Source: Prevotella sp. (GTDB lineage Bacteria > Bacteroidota > Bacteroidia > Bacteroidales > Bacteroidaceae). From it: a DNA stretch of 22,627 nucleotides. Below the pieces are notes generated by a model. The model did not search any database. It was not told where the DNA came from and was given only the letters and a program-made list of their open reading frames with translations. The stretch is taken from assembly GCA_003447235.1 (NCBI GenBank), contig DLZV01000027.1, positions 1 through 22,627 of the forward strand, given 5' to 3'. This document shows positions 10,064-15,633 of the stretch, in pieces; the stretch's first letter is position 1; each line of letters starts with the position of its first letter. The translations under genes and the position numbers were made by a program.

Positions 10064-10098
10064 TCCGCAGTCCTCTCTCTTGGGGCTGCGGATTTTTT
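10064..10098 (+). terminator. Rho-independent terminator after the DUF1015 gene
   Basis: TCCGCAGTCC pairs with GGGCTGCGGA (10 bp, one T-G pair), 9-10 nt loop, then six T residues. The yigZ-type gene begins 21 nt later. A small ATCATC-TTTTT-GATGAT hairpin lies just upstream at about 10026-10042. Confidence 0.85.
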
Positions 10099-10118
10099 CC
10101 AATCTCTAATTTTACAGA

Positions 10119-10706
10119 ATGGCAGATACCTACAAGACCGTTTCCAAGGAAGTCTGCGAGGGATTTTATTCCGAAAAGCGGAGCAAGTTTCTCGCCTTTG
10201 TGCATCATGTTCACTCTGTCGATGAGGCTATGGCCATCGTCAAGGAGTATAGGAAGAAATACTATGATGCGCGCCACTGTTGCTATGCCTACGTCCTGGG
10301 ATCGGACCGTGCTGATTTCCGTGCCAACGACGACGGCGAACCTTCCTCTACGGCGGGCAAGCCCATCCTTGGCCAACTCAACCGGCTGGAGCTCACCGAT
10401 GTCCTGGTCGTGGTCATCCGCTATTATGGTGGCGTCAACCTGGGCACGGGAGGACTTATCGTGGCCTACCGCACGGCGACGGAGGACGCACTTTCCAAGG
10501 CCGTCATAGAAGAAAAATTTGTGGAGGAGCGCATCACCTATCGTTTCACCTATCCGATGATCAATGCCGTCATGCGGGTGGTCAAGGAGACGGGAGCGCG
10601 TATCGTCAGCCAGTCTTTCGACAACGACTGCGAGATAGTCCTCTCCATTCGCCAGAGTCTGGCCGAAGGCCTTCAGGCGCGCTTGGACAAACTCTCCTTT
10701 GAATAA
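10119..10706 (+). CDS. YigZ/IMPACT family protein (UPF0029)
   Basis: A 195-aa protein with the two signature segments of the family, DDGEPSSTAGKPIL (about 70-83) and VVIRYYGGVNLGTGG (about 95-109), followed by a C-terminal ferredoxin-like half. Eukaryotic IMPACT regulates Gcn2 signalling; bacterial members such as E. coli YigZ have no firmly assigned role. The ATG at 10119 gives a normal length. No promoter match is visible in the 20 nt between the preceding terminator and the ATG, so expression may depend on read-through. Confidence 0.92.
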   Translation: MADTYKTVSKEVCEGFYSEKRSKFLAFVHHVHSVDEAMAIVKEYRKKYYDARHCCYAYVLGSDRADFRANDDGEPSSTAGKPILGQLNRLELTDVLVVVIRYYGGVNLGTGGLIVAYRTATEDALSKAVIEEKFVEERITYRFTYPMINAVMRVVKETGARIVSQSFDNDCEIVLSIRQSLAEGLQARLDKLSFE

Positions 10707-10725
10707 ATCGCAATAATCATCAAGT

Positions 10726-10894
10726 ATGGACAAGTTTTCACTATTCCCTCTTGTATATCATCGTACTGGTGGTACTCATTGCGATCGCTATCCCCATTAT
10801 TGGCACCATCTTGGGCATTTTGTTGGTGTTCTTCGGCAGTGGCTATGACGATTTCACGGGGTCGCACGATTTCTTTGTGTGGTGGTTCTGTTAA
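10726..10894 (+). pseudogene. Small membrane protein ORF split by one extra base
   Basis: The ATG at 10726 begins MDKFS but that frame stops after 40 codons with a peptide that looks non-coding. The +1 frame from about 10739 to the TAA at 10892-10894 reads HYSLLYIIVLVVLIAIAIPI, then IIGTILGILLVFFGSGYDDF and TGSHDFFVWWFC: one strong transmembrane segment and a short polar/aromatic tail. Removing one T from the TTTT run at 10735-10738 joins ATG-GAC-AAG-TTT to that frame and gives a 55-aa single-pass protein. The long hydrophobic run in a coherent frame is unlikely by chance. It could be a sequencing error, a true frameshift mutation, slippage at the T-run, or a start at a TTG in the second frame. 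Function not recognised. Confidence 0.45.
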
Positions 10895-10919
10895 TTTCTT
10901 CATTTTTTTGCCCCATGCA

Positions 10920-10951
10920 TTTGGTCGTTACAAATAAAGTGTTTACCTTTG
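10920..10951 (+). promoter_or_regulatory. Perfect Bacteroidetes promoter reading toward the repeats and tRNA
   Basis: TTTG at 10920-10923, a 20-nt spacer, then TACCTTTG at 10944-10951. No convincing ORF follows. A TAAGAGT-TTT-ACTCTTA hairpin lies at 10985-11001, then the 21-nt repeats and the tRNA-Ser. The likely product is a tRNA precursor with a leader of about 300 nt, or a separate non-coding RNA. Confidence 0.75.
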
Positions 10952-11022
10952 CATGAGAAATAGATAGTTAGTGGTTGCGAAGTCTAAGAGTTTTACTCTT
11001 ATTGCCCCGCAAGCATTATCAA

Positions 11023-11213
11023 TCAAAGGGGTGACTTCTCCTTCAAAAGGGTTTGGCTTCTCCTTCAAAAGGTGTTACTTCTCCTTCAAAAGAGTGGACT
11101 GATCTCTCATCCAGGTTGACTGATCCCTCGAAGAGGTTGACAGAACTCTCAAAATGGTTGTTGACAGATCTCTCAAAGAGGTTGTTGACAGGATCTCACA
11201 AAGGGCTGGCGAC
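11023..11213. repeat. Degenerate 20-25 nt tandem repeat, about eight units
   Basis: Units begin TCAAAnnGG at about 11023, 11043, 11065, 11086, then more diverged copies to 11213. The first three end in ACTTCTCCT or GCTTCTCCT; later ones end in TTGACTGATCTC or TTGACAGATCTC. Unit lengths read as 20, 22, 21, 21, 21, 21, 24 and 25 nt, so most are close to two helical turns. The minus strand can be read as a 7-residue periodic peptide, but it has no gene-like start and runs through the tRNA, so I treat it as non-coding. It fills most of the gap between the promoter and the tRNA. Confidence 0.75.
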
Positions 11214-11258
11214 GGTTCTGTCTTAATGAGCAGAAAGAGTTTCCACCCGTAGTTTTTT

Positions 11259-11345
11259 GGAAAGTTGGCAGAGTGACCGAATGCGCTGGACTCGAAATCC
11301 GGTATACCCATTACGGGTATCGGGGGTTTGAATCCCTCACTTCCG
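11259..11345 (+). tRNA. tRNA-Ser (anticodon CGA), structurally unusual
   Basis: The cloverleaf reads: acceptor 5' strand GGAAAGT, D stem GCA/TGC, anticodon stem CTGGA/TCCGG with loop CTCGAAA (CGA at 11293-11295), a long variable arm (TACCC/GGGTA) as expected for class II serine tRNA, T stem GGGGG/CCCTC with loop TTTGAAT, and acceptor 3' strand ACTTCC plus discriminator G. The acceptor 3' strand is one base short of pairing fully with GGAAAGT, leaving one bulged A. The D-loop G19 position is A (11276) and the T-loop position 56 is T (11329); together these would keep a Watson-Crick pair. CCA is not encoded. A terminator follows directly. Confidence 0.85.
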
Positions 11346-11353
11346 CTGAATTT

Positions 11354-11379
11354 GGAAGGGTTTTTGCCCTTCCTTTTTT
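11354..11379 (+). terminator. Rho-independent terminator of tRNA-Ser
   Basis: GGAAGGG pairs with CCCTTCC around a TTTTTG loop, followed by six T residues (11374-11379). It starts 9 nt after the tRNA discriminator base. Confidence 0.92.
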
Positions 11380-11487
11380 GCTTTTTTACGGCTTAAATGA
11401 TTAATTTTTAAGCGTTTACGATTTTATTTCTTTTGACTTGTGTACATGCTTAGAGAAATAGAAATCAATCAAGAAATATAGAAAGTT

Positions 11488-11712
11488 ATGGAGAAGTTTC
11501 CGAGTTTTAGCTGGTGCATTGACAGAAGGAAGACGCTGGCAAAGACGGGTGTGGCAAGTGTGGAGATGCGCGTGACGTATATGCGGAAGAGCAAGGTGAT
11601 GGCTACATGGACGTCAGCTGGTGGCCGTGATTGGCAACGAGCGAAAGGCGAGAGGCAAGGCCGGCTGGCGTCTGCCGTGGGGAGTAGGACCGGCGCTTTG
11701 TACTTAAACCTA
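11488..11712 (+). pseudogene. Tyrosine integrase arm-binding domain remnant
   Basis: The ORF opening at ATG 11488 begins MEKFPSFSWCIDRRKTLAKT and continues with a region VASVEMRVTYMRKSKVMATW and DWQRAKGERQGRL. The layout (RKT-x-K-T-G, then xxRVTYxRKxK, then a W-x-x-x-K-G segment and ALYLNLN) resembles the N-terminal arm DNA-binding domain of Bacteroidetes tyrosine recombinases. The catalytic domain is missing: after about 75 codons the frame runs into the hairpin at 11713-11751 and ends at 11841 with unrelated residues. It lies 143 nt downstream of the tRNA-Ser, the usual place for an integrase. Assignment is by pattern only. Confidence 0.45.
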
Positions 11713-11751
11713 AACCGCCATTGGTGCTCTGTAGAAGAACCAGTGGCGGTT
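11713..11751. terminator. Strong hairpin at the 3' end of higBA
   Basis: AACCGCCATTGGT pairs with ACCAGTGGCGGTT over 13 bp (one T-G pair) with a 13-nt loop. It lies 5 nt beyond the higA stop on the minus strand and is followed there by only TTT, so it is a plausible but weak terminator. Confidence 0.55.
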
Positions 11752-11756
11752 TCGTA

Positions 11757-12092
11757 TTATGGGCGACTACAGGAGTCTTGTCTCAAAATCTCCAGCATCT
11801 TGGTCTGCAACACTACTCTCTCGCTTTGCTTCGCAACGTAAAGATCGTACTGTGTCTGAATATTTATAAGAAATTCTGCAGAAATGCCGAGGGCGTTTCC
11901 TATCAATAATGCCATCTCGGGTGTCAGTGCACGCTTCCCTTTTATGACGTCATTCAGATTGGATTTCTGTATGCCAGTGAGCTTGGACAATTCGCTCTGC
12001 TTCATGTTGCGTGCAGCGAGCTCGTCCTTAATCACCTCGCCCACATGAGTTGCCTCAAATGGCACCGCCTGATTAAAACTATACTTAGTCAT
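11757..12092 (-). CDS. higA: HigA-type antitoxin, XRE family
   Basis: DNA-binding antitoxin of a type II toxin-antitoxin pair, 111 aa. A helix-turn-helix of the Cro/CI class spans about 17-70: HVGEVIKDELAARNMKQSEL, then TGIQKSNLNDVIKGKRALTP. The following EMALLIGNALGISAEFLINI and QTQYDLYVA is typical of HigA. The start codon overlaps the end of the toxin gene by 8 nt, so the two are translationally coupled, with the toxin first as is usual for higBA. It probably represses its own promoter by binding the palindrome at 12454-12471. Confidence 0.88.
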   Translation of the reverse strand: MTKYSFNQAVPFEATHVGEVIKDELAARNMKQSELSKLTGIQKSNLNDVIKGKRALTPEMALLIGNALGISAEFLINIQTQYDLYVAKQSERVVLQTKMLEILRQDSCSRP

Positions 12093-12405
12093 AATGATGT
12101 GATATTTCTAATAATTCTATTTCCGTAATAACAATGCTTCCATCAAGTGGAGAACTTTTGAAGATCAATCTCCAAGCGCCATTGCAACGCACCGACTCTT
12201 GTCCTTTCCTGTCGCCATGCAACGCTTCGTAATTTAACCCTTTCAAGCGGAAGAGGTCTTCGATTCGCCGGGCAGCCTTCATGTAGTCAACGGCTTTCTT
12301 GTACCCCTTTATCACTTGAACGGGCAATCTCCTGTATCTCTTGCTTGATGTTTTGCCATTTTCATATAATTCGAGTAACGCTTCGTCTTCTGATGTTATG
12401 TTCAT
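12085..12405 (-). CDS. higB: HigB/RelE-type toxin
   Basis: Probable ribosome-dependent mRNA endonuclease of the RelE/ParE superfamily, 106 aa. The segment LNYEALHGDRKGQESVRCNG followed by AWRLIFK is the typical core, and the protein ends ELLEISHHYD, matching the usual HigB C-terminus with His and Tyr near the end. The N-terminus MNITSEDEALLELYENGKTS is a little longer than that of many RelE toxins, which fits the HigB group. The gene is complete, with its own promoter and operator, and overlaps higA by 8 nt, so the pair appears functional although it sits between two broken genes. Confidence 0.85.
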   Translation of the reverse strand: MNITSEDEALLELYENGKTSSKRYRRLPVQVIKGYKKAVDYMKAARRIEDLFRLKGLNYEALHGDRKGQESVRCNGAWRLIFKSSPLDGSIVITEIELLEISHHYD

Positions 12406-12431
12406 TGATGTGCGGCCAAGTTTTGACGGTT

Positions 12432-12471
12432 CAAAGATAGTGTTTTTATTTTGGTTATCAAAATTGATAAC
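12432..12471 (-). promoter_or_regulatory. higBA promoter with overlapping palindromic operator
   Basis: On the minus strand TTTG (12462-12459) and TATCTTTG (12439-12432) are 19 nt apart, matching the consensus. The -33 TTTG lies inside the palindrome GTTATCAA-AA-TTGATAAC at 12454-12471, which has 8-nt perfect arms. HigA bound there would block RNA polymerase. The leader before the higB ATG at 12405 is about 20 nt. Confidence 0.75.
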
Positions 12472-12492
12472 GGATTATTATTGCGTTTATAG

Positions 12493-12690
12493 GTATTTTT
12501 AACGAATGGAGCATTAGATAAATCTTTCCGTCCTGCCACCGAGGAAGACATCGAAAAGAGAGGTGTCGTTTACTACGAGGGCAAGCCGGCCCATGTTGCA
12601 ATGGTTATACACAGTGGTGAGCAGGTTGGCGCAGCTCAACAACAAGGCGCAAGCCCTACCATCAATATTCATGTCCTCTATGAGGAATAG
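12493..12690 (+). pseudogene. C-terminal fragment of an unidentified gene
   Basis: An open frame without a usable start codon runs from a TAG at 12490-12492 to a TAG at 12688-12690. It reads as a natural-looking C-terminus: LDKSFRPATEEDIEKRGVVY, then YEGKPAHVAMVIHSGEQVGA and INIHVLYEE. GKPAHVAMVI faintly recalls cell-wall hydrolase or papain-fold segments, but this is too weak to name. The first in-frame ATG lies inside the conserved-looking part. The upstream 80 nt belong to the higBA promoter region, so the 5' part of the gene has been lost. Confidence 0.5.
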
Positions 12691-12702
12691 CGTCAAAGAG
12701 AG

Positions 12703-12749
12703 ATGGGATACTTGGCCCCGGGGTGAAAGGATGAGGTCAAGTATCCCAT
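12703..12749. other. 15-bp inverted repeat between the gene remnant and pepD
   Basis: ATGGGATACTTGGCC pairs with GGTCAAGTATCCCAT; the outer 12 bp are perfect and one G-T pair lies inside. There is no T-run on either side. It may be a terminator for the convergent units or an edge of the decayed element. The stretch 12750-12860 holds only short GC-rich inverted repeats (for example CTGGCG/CGCCAG). Confidence 0.55.
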
Positions 12750-12860
12750 AGATTATAATCCCGTCTGCAGGCTGACAGTCGTCAGTTGGCGGCTGGCGTT
12801 AGCGAGCAGAGGATGTCGGCAGGCTGGGGCCGCCAGCAGGCGGGAAGAGTAGGGGAGAGA

Positions 12861-14321
12861 TTACTTCTTCTCCGGCACGCGCTCCAGGGCGGTGGTGAGC
12901 AACTTCCAGAACGGCTCTACCGTAGCCACCTGTGCGCGCTCGCTGGTCGTATGCGGAGAGAGGAGCGTCGGGCCCATGCTGACGACGTCCATACCCGGAT
13001 ACTTGCTGAGGATGACGGAGCACTCCAGTCCGGCGTGGTCAGCCTGGACGGTAGCCTCCTGGCCGTTCTGCTCCTTGTAGATAGCCTTGAGCAGGTTGAG
13101 GATCTCGCTGTCGGGGTTGGGATCCCAGCCACCGTAGGGTGCGGTGAACTCCGTCTTCATGCCAGCCATGCTGAAGCAGCTCTCGAGCGTGCGGCAGAGA
13201 TACTCCTTCATGTCCTCGCGGCTGGAGCGCGTGAGGATCTTGAAGGCAGCCTTGCCGTTCTCGATGTCGATGATGGCGAGGTTGGAAGAGGTCTCCACCA
13301 CGTTGGGATAAGCCGGAATCATGCGCAGCACGCCGTTGTGGCAAGCGTAGATTGCGTCGATGAGGTTGTCCTGGATCTCAGAGGGCAGCAGCTCGGCGGG
13401 CTTCTCCACCGGCTCCACGAAGAACTCGACGTTCTTCTCGATGCCCTTGAACTCATCCTCGATGAGCAGGCGCTGATCCTCTACCAGTTTCTTCAGTGCC
13501 TCCACCTTGTCGGCAGCGAGGGCGAGCACGACCTCTGCCTTGAACGGGATGGCGTTGCGCATGTTGCCACCATGCCATACGGCCAGGCGAGCGCCCAGCT
13601 GCTGCACGGCCTTGCGTACGAGGCGCACCATCTCCTTGTTGGCGTTGGCGCGGCCACAGTGGATCTCCAGTCCCGAGTGGCCACCAAAGAGGCCCTTCAG
13701 CGTCACGCGGACTGCCGTCTCCTCGTTGTTGGCGACCGGCTGATACTCCAGCTTGGCGGTGATGTCAATGCCACCAGCAGAACCGATGACAAACTTGCCC
13801 CAGAGCTCTGAGTCGAGGTTCATCAGGATATCGCCGCAGAGCTCACCCTCGGGGAGCTCGTTGGCACCAAACATGCCCGTCTCCTCGTCGCGGGTGATCA
13901 GACCCTCGACCAGACCGTGCTTGAGGTCCTTGCTCTCCATGACAGCCATGATGGCAGCCACGCCCAGACCGTTGTCAGCACCGAGCGTCGTGCCCTTGGC
14001 GCGCACCCAGCCCTCCTCGTCGATATAGGTCTCGATGGGGTCGGTCTCGAAGTTGTGCGTGCTGTCCGGTGTCTTCTGCGGCACCATGTCCATGTGGGCC
14101 TGCAGCACGACGCCCTTGCGGTTCTCATAGCCAGGAGTGGCCGGCTTGCGCATGACGATGTTGCCGCCAGCGTCCTGGAATGCCTCTACGCCGACGCGCT
14201 TGGCGAAGTCGAGCAGAAACTGCTGTACTTTCTCTGCGTGGCCTGACGGGCGCGGAATCTTGGTCAATGCGTCGAAGTTGCGCCAGATGCACTCCGGCTT
14301 TAGGTTTTTGATCTCTTCCAT
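12861..14321 (-). CDS. pepD: Aminoacyl-histidine dipeptidase (Xaa-His dipeptidase, M20C)
   Basis: Cytosolic zinc metallopeptidase that cleaves dipeptides such as carnosine and other short peptides, 486 aa, normal for PepD. Motifs in order: QAHMDMV with the first metal His and Asp (76 and 78), GADNGLGVA with the bridging Asp (116), RDEETGMFG with the catalytic Glu and metal Glu (146-147), NLDSE (Asp 170), and a late His in LLSPHTTSER (about 462). A lid/dimerisation domain lies between about 185 and 400. The ATG at 14321 gives the expected N-terminus NLKPECIWRNF. No promoter match is seen just upstream; it may be cotranscribed with the membrane protein gene that ends at 14518. Confidence 0.95.
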   Translation of the reverse strand: MEEIKNLKPECIWRNFDALTKIPRPSGHAEKVQQFLLDFAKRVGVEAFQDAGGNIVMRKPATPGYENRKGVVLQAHMDMVPQKTPDSTHNFETDPIETYIDEEGWVRAKGTTLGADNGLGVAAIMAVMESKDLKHGLVEGLITRDEETGMFGANELPEGELCGDILMNLDSELWGKFVIGSAGGIDITAKLEYQPVANNEETAVRVTLKGLFGGHSGLEIHCGRANANKEMVRLVRKAVQQLGARLAVWHGGNMRNAIPFKAEVVLALAADKVEALKKLVEDQRLLIEDEFKGIEKNVEFFVEPVEKPAELLPSEIQDNLIDAIYACHNGVLRMIPAYPNVVETSSNLAIIDIENGKAAFKILTRSSREDMKEYLCRTLESCFSMAGMKTEFTAPYGGWDPNPDSEILNLLKAIYKEQNGQEATVQADHAGLECSVILSKYPGMDVVSMGPTLLSPHTTSERAQVATVEPFWKLLTTALERVPEKK

Positions 14322-14417
14322 AGTTATTTTATTGTTTTGCGGAGCGGTGGAGCGAGTCCGGCCACTACCTGATTAGACAATTTCTTTTTTTCTGTTTCTC
14401 CGCTGCAGGTATCGGTC

Positions 14418-14520
14418 CCCTTGCGGTTCTCCCCCTTGCGGTTCTCCTGCTGCGTGGTTTTCCCTGCAGCCTCTCCTCCTCGTGGCTCCTCTACGTGGCT
14501 TCCCCCAGCGGCTTCTCCTA
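14418..14520. repeat. 15-nt minisatellite-like tandem repeat
   Basis: Two exact tandem copies of CCCTTGCGGTTCTCC at 14418-14432 and 14433-14447 are followed by about five decayed copies ending in TCC (for example TGCTGCGTGGTTTTCC, CCCAGCGGCTTCTCC) up to the stop of the membrane-protein gene. On the minus strand it would read Gly-Glu-Asn-Arg-Lys in another frame. It lies in the roughly 200-nt gap between that gene and pepD; the rest of the gap has no clear promoter. Confidence 0.7.
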
Positions 14521-15546
14521 TCGGTTGTCCGCCGCTACGGCCACGGGCTGCTGCCCCTGCTTGCGCTTCTTCATAAAGGCCAGCACGATCCAGGCGTAGA
14601 TGCCGAGCAGGACCACGAGCAGCGTCTGCACCGTGTGGACGATCAGCACGAAATAGAGCGCCGGCGCATAGGCGACGCCATAGAGCATGAGCATCGTCTT
14701 GACGGCGAAATGCCAGGGTCCGGCGCCGTTGGGCGTGGGGACGATGACCGCTATGGATCCTACGACGAAGCAGACCAGCGCGCAGGTCAGTCCCAGGCTC
14801 GCCGTCTCCTTGAAGCAGAAGAAGGTGAGGTAGAAATGGAGGAAATAGCTCGCCCAGATCGCCAGGCTGTAAAGGATGAACAGTGGGACGTTGCGCACGC
14901 CGCGGAGCGAGGTGATGCCGAGCCAAATCCCCTGCAGCGTCTCCTTCACCTTTTTATATATGGAGAGCGTGCGGAGGAAGAAGTAGGCGAAGACCAGCGT
15001 GGCGACGGCACAGATGGCCGTGACGATCCATCCCATCGTGGAGAAACTCGACAGTACGTCGTCGATGCGTGTGCCCGTGCGCGAGAAAAACGTGCCGAAG
15101 ACGTGGAGCTGCATGAGGAAGGCCAGTCCCGTGATAATCGCGACGATCAAGGTGTCAACAACGCGCTCCGTCACCACCGTGCCGATAGCCTTGGGAAAGG
15201 ACGTGCCGTCCCATTTGCGGAGCACGCCGCAGCGCGCCACCTCGCCCACGCGGGGGATGACGAGGCTCACGGCGTAGGAGAGATAGATGGAGAGCACGCA
15301 GACCCGCTTGCGCGGATGCTCGCCGATGGGCGTGAGCGCCTGCTCCCAGCGCCAGCCCCGGAAGGCCTGCGCCAGTATGCCGAAGGGCAGGGAGAGGACC
15401 ATCCAGGTCCAGTTCATCTCGTTGGTCAGCACATCCCGGATGCTGCCGAAATCAAAGTCCCGGTACATCCAGTAGAGTATCGCGCCACCCAGCAATAGGG
15501 GCAGCGCCACCTTCACAACGCTATTGACATGCTTATTACTGTCCAT
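14518..15546 (-). CDS. LPG-synthase-TM/UPF0104 family integral membrane protein
   Basis: Polytopic inner-membrane protein of 342 aa related to the transmembrane part of lysylphosphatidylglycerol synthases (AglD/MprF-like, PF03706). I place the start at 15546 (MDSNKHVNSVVKVALPLLLG); a longer version would run through the divergent rsmA gene. About eight to nine hydrophobic segments are visible. Typical family features include AQAFRGWRWEQAL, VIPRVGEVARCGVLRKWDG, VVTERVVDT and PTPNGAGPWHFA. The aminoacyl-transferase domain of MprF is absent. It probably flips or handles a lipid-linked substrate, which is unknown. The C-terminal end abuts a 15-nt minisatellite. Confidence 0.85.
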   Translation of the reverse strand: MDSNKHVNSVVKVALPLLLGGAILYWMYRDFDFGSIRDVLTNEMNWTWMVLSLPFGILAQAFRGWRWEQALTPIGEHPRKRVCVLSIYLSYAVSLVIPRVGEVARCGVLRKWDGTSFPKAIGTVVTERVVDTLIVAIITGLAFLMQLHVFGTFFSRTGTRIDDVLSSFSTMGWIVTAICAVATLVFAYFFLRTLSIYKKVKETLQGIWLGITSLRGVRNVPLFILYSLAIWASYFLHFYLTFFCFKETASLGLTCALVCFVVGSIAVIVPTPNGAGPWHFAVKTMLMLYGVAYAPALYFVLIVHTVQTLLVVLLGIYAWIVLAFMKKRKQGQQPVAVAADNR

Positions 15547-15555
15547 TTCGGAGAG

Positions 15556-15563
15556 CAAAGATA
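15556..15563 (-). promoter_or_regulatory. -7 box giving a nearly leaderless membrane-protein mRNA
   Basis: On the minus strand TATCTTTG lies at 15563-15556 and only 9 nt separate it from the ATG at 15546. Transcription about 5-7 nt after the box would leave a 5' leader of a few bases. The -33 region is not a good TTTG match. Confidence 0.5.
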
Positions 15564-15572
15564 GCCTTTTTC

Positions 15573-15604
15573 TTTCAAAGTACGGATTATTTTTCCTAAC
15601 TTTG
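15573..15604 (+). promoter_or_regulatory. Promoter of rsmA
   Basis: TTTC at 15573-15576, a 20-nt spacer, then a perfect TAACTTTG at 15597-15604. The leader to the ATG at 15634 is about 23 nt. It shares the 87-nt intergenic region with the divergent membrane-protein promoter. Confidence 0.7.
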
Positions 15605-15633
15605 TGGCCGAATAAAGAAAAATTAAGAAAAAG

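Larger units (their letters stand above)
11346..12750. mobile_element. Probable decayed genomic island next to tRNA-Ser
   Basis: Between the tRNA-Ser and pepD lie an integrase N-terminal fragment, a higBA pair and a C-terminal gene fragment with no start, with lower GC than the flanking genes. This is the usual make-up of a degraded tRNA-linked integrated element. I did not find a second copy of the tRNA 3' end by reading, so the right boundary is not defined; the value given is the end of the hairpin before pepD. Confidence 0.4.

Noticed and set aside
11075..11311. Minus-strand ORF with 7-residue periodic peptide over the 21-nt repeats
   Set aside because: It runs through the tRNA-Ser gene, has no promoter or start context, and its periodicity is explained by the underlying tandem DNA repeat.
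12786..13811. Plus-strand ORF of 341 codons opposite pepD
   Set aside because: pepD on the minus strand has all M20C catalytic motifs; the opposite frame is a Leu/Asp/His-rich shadow.
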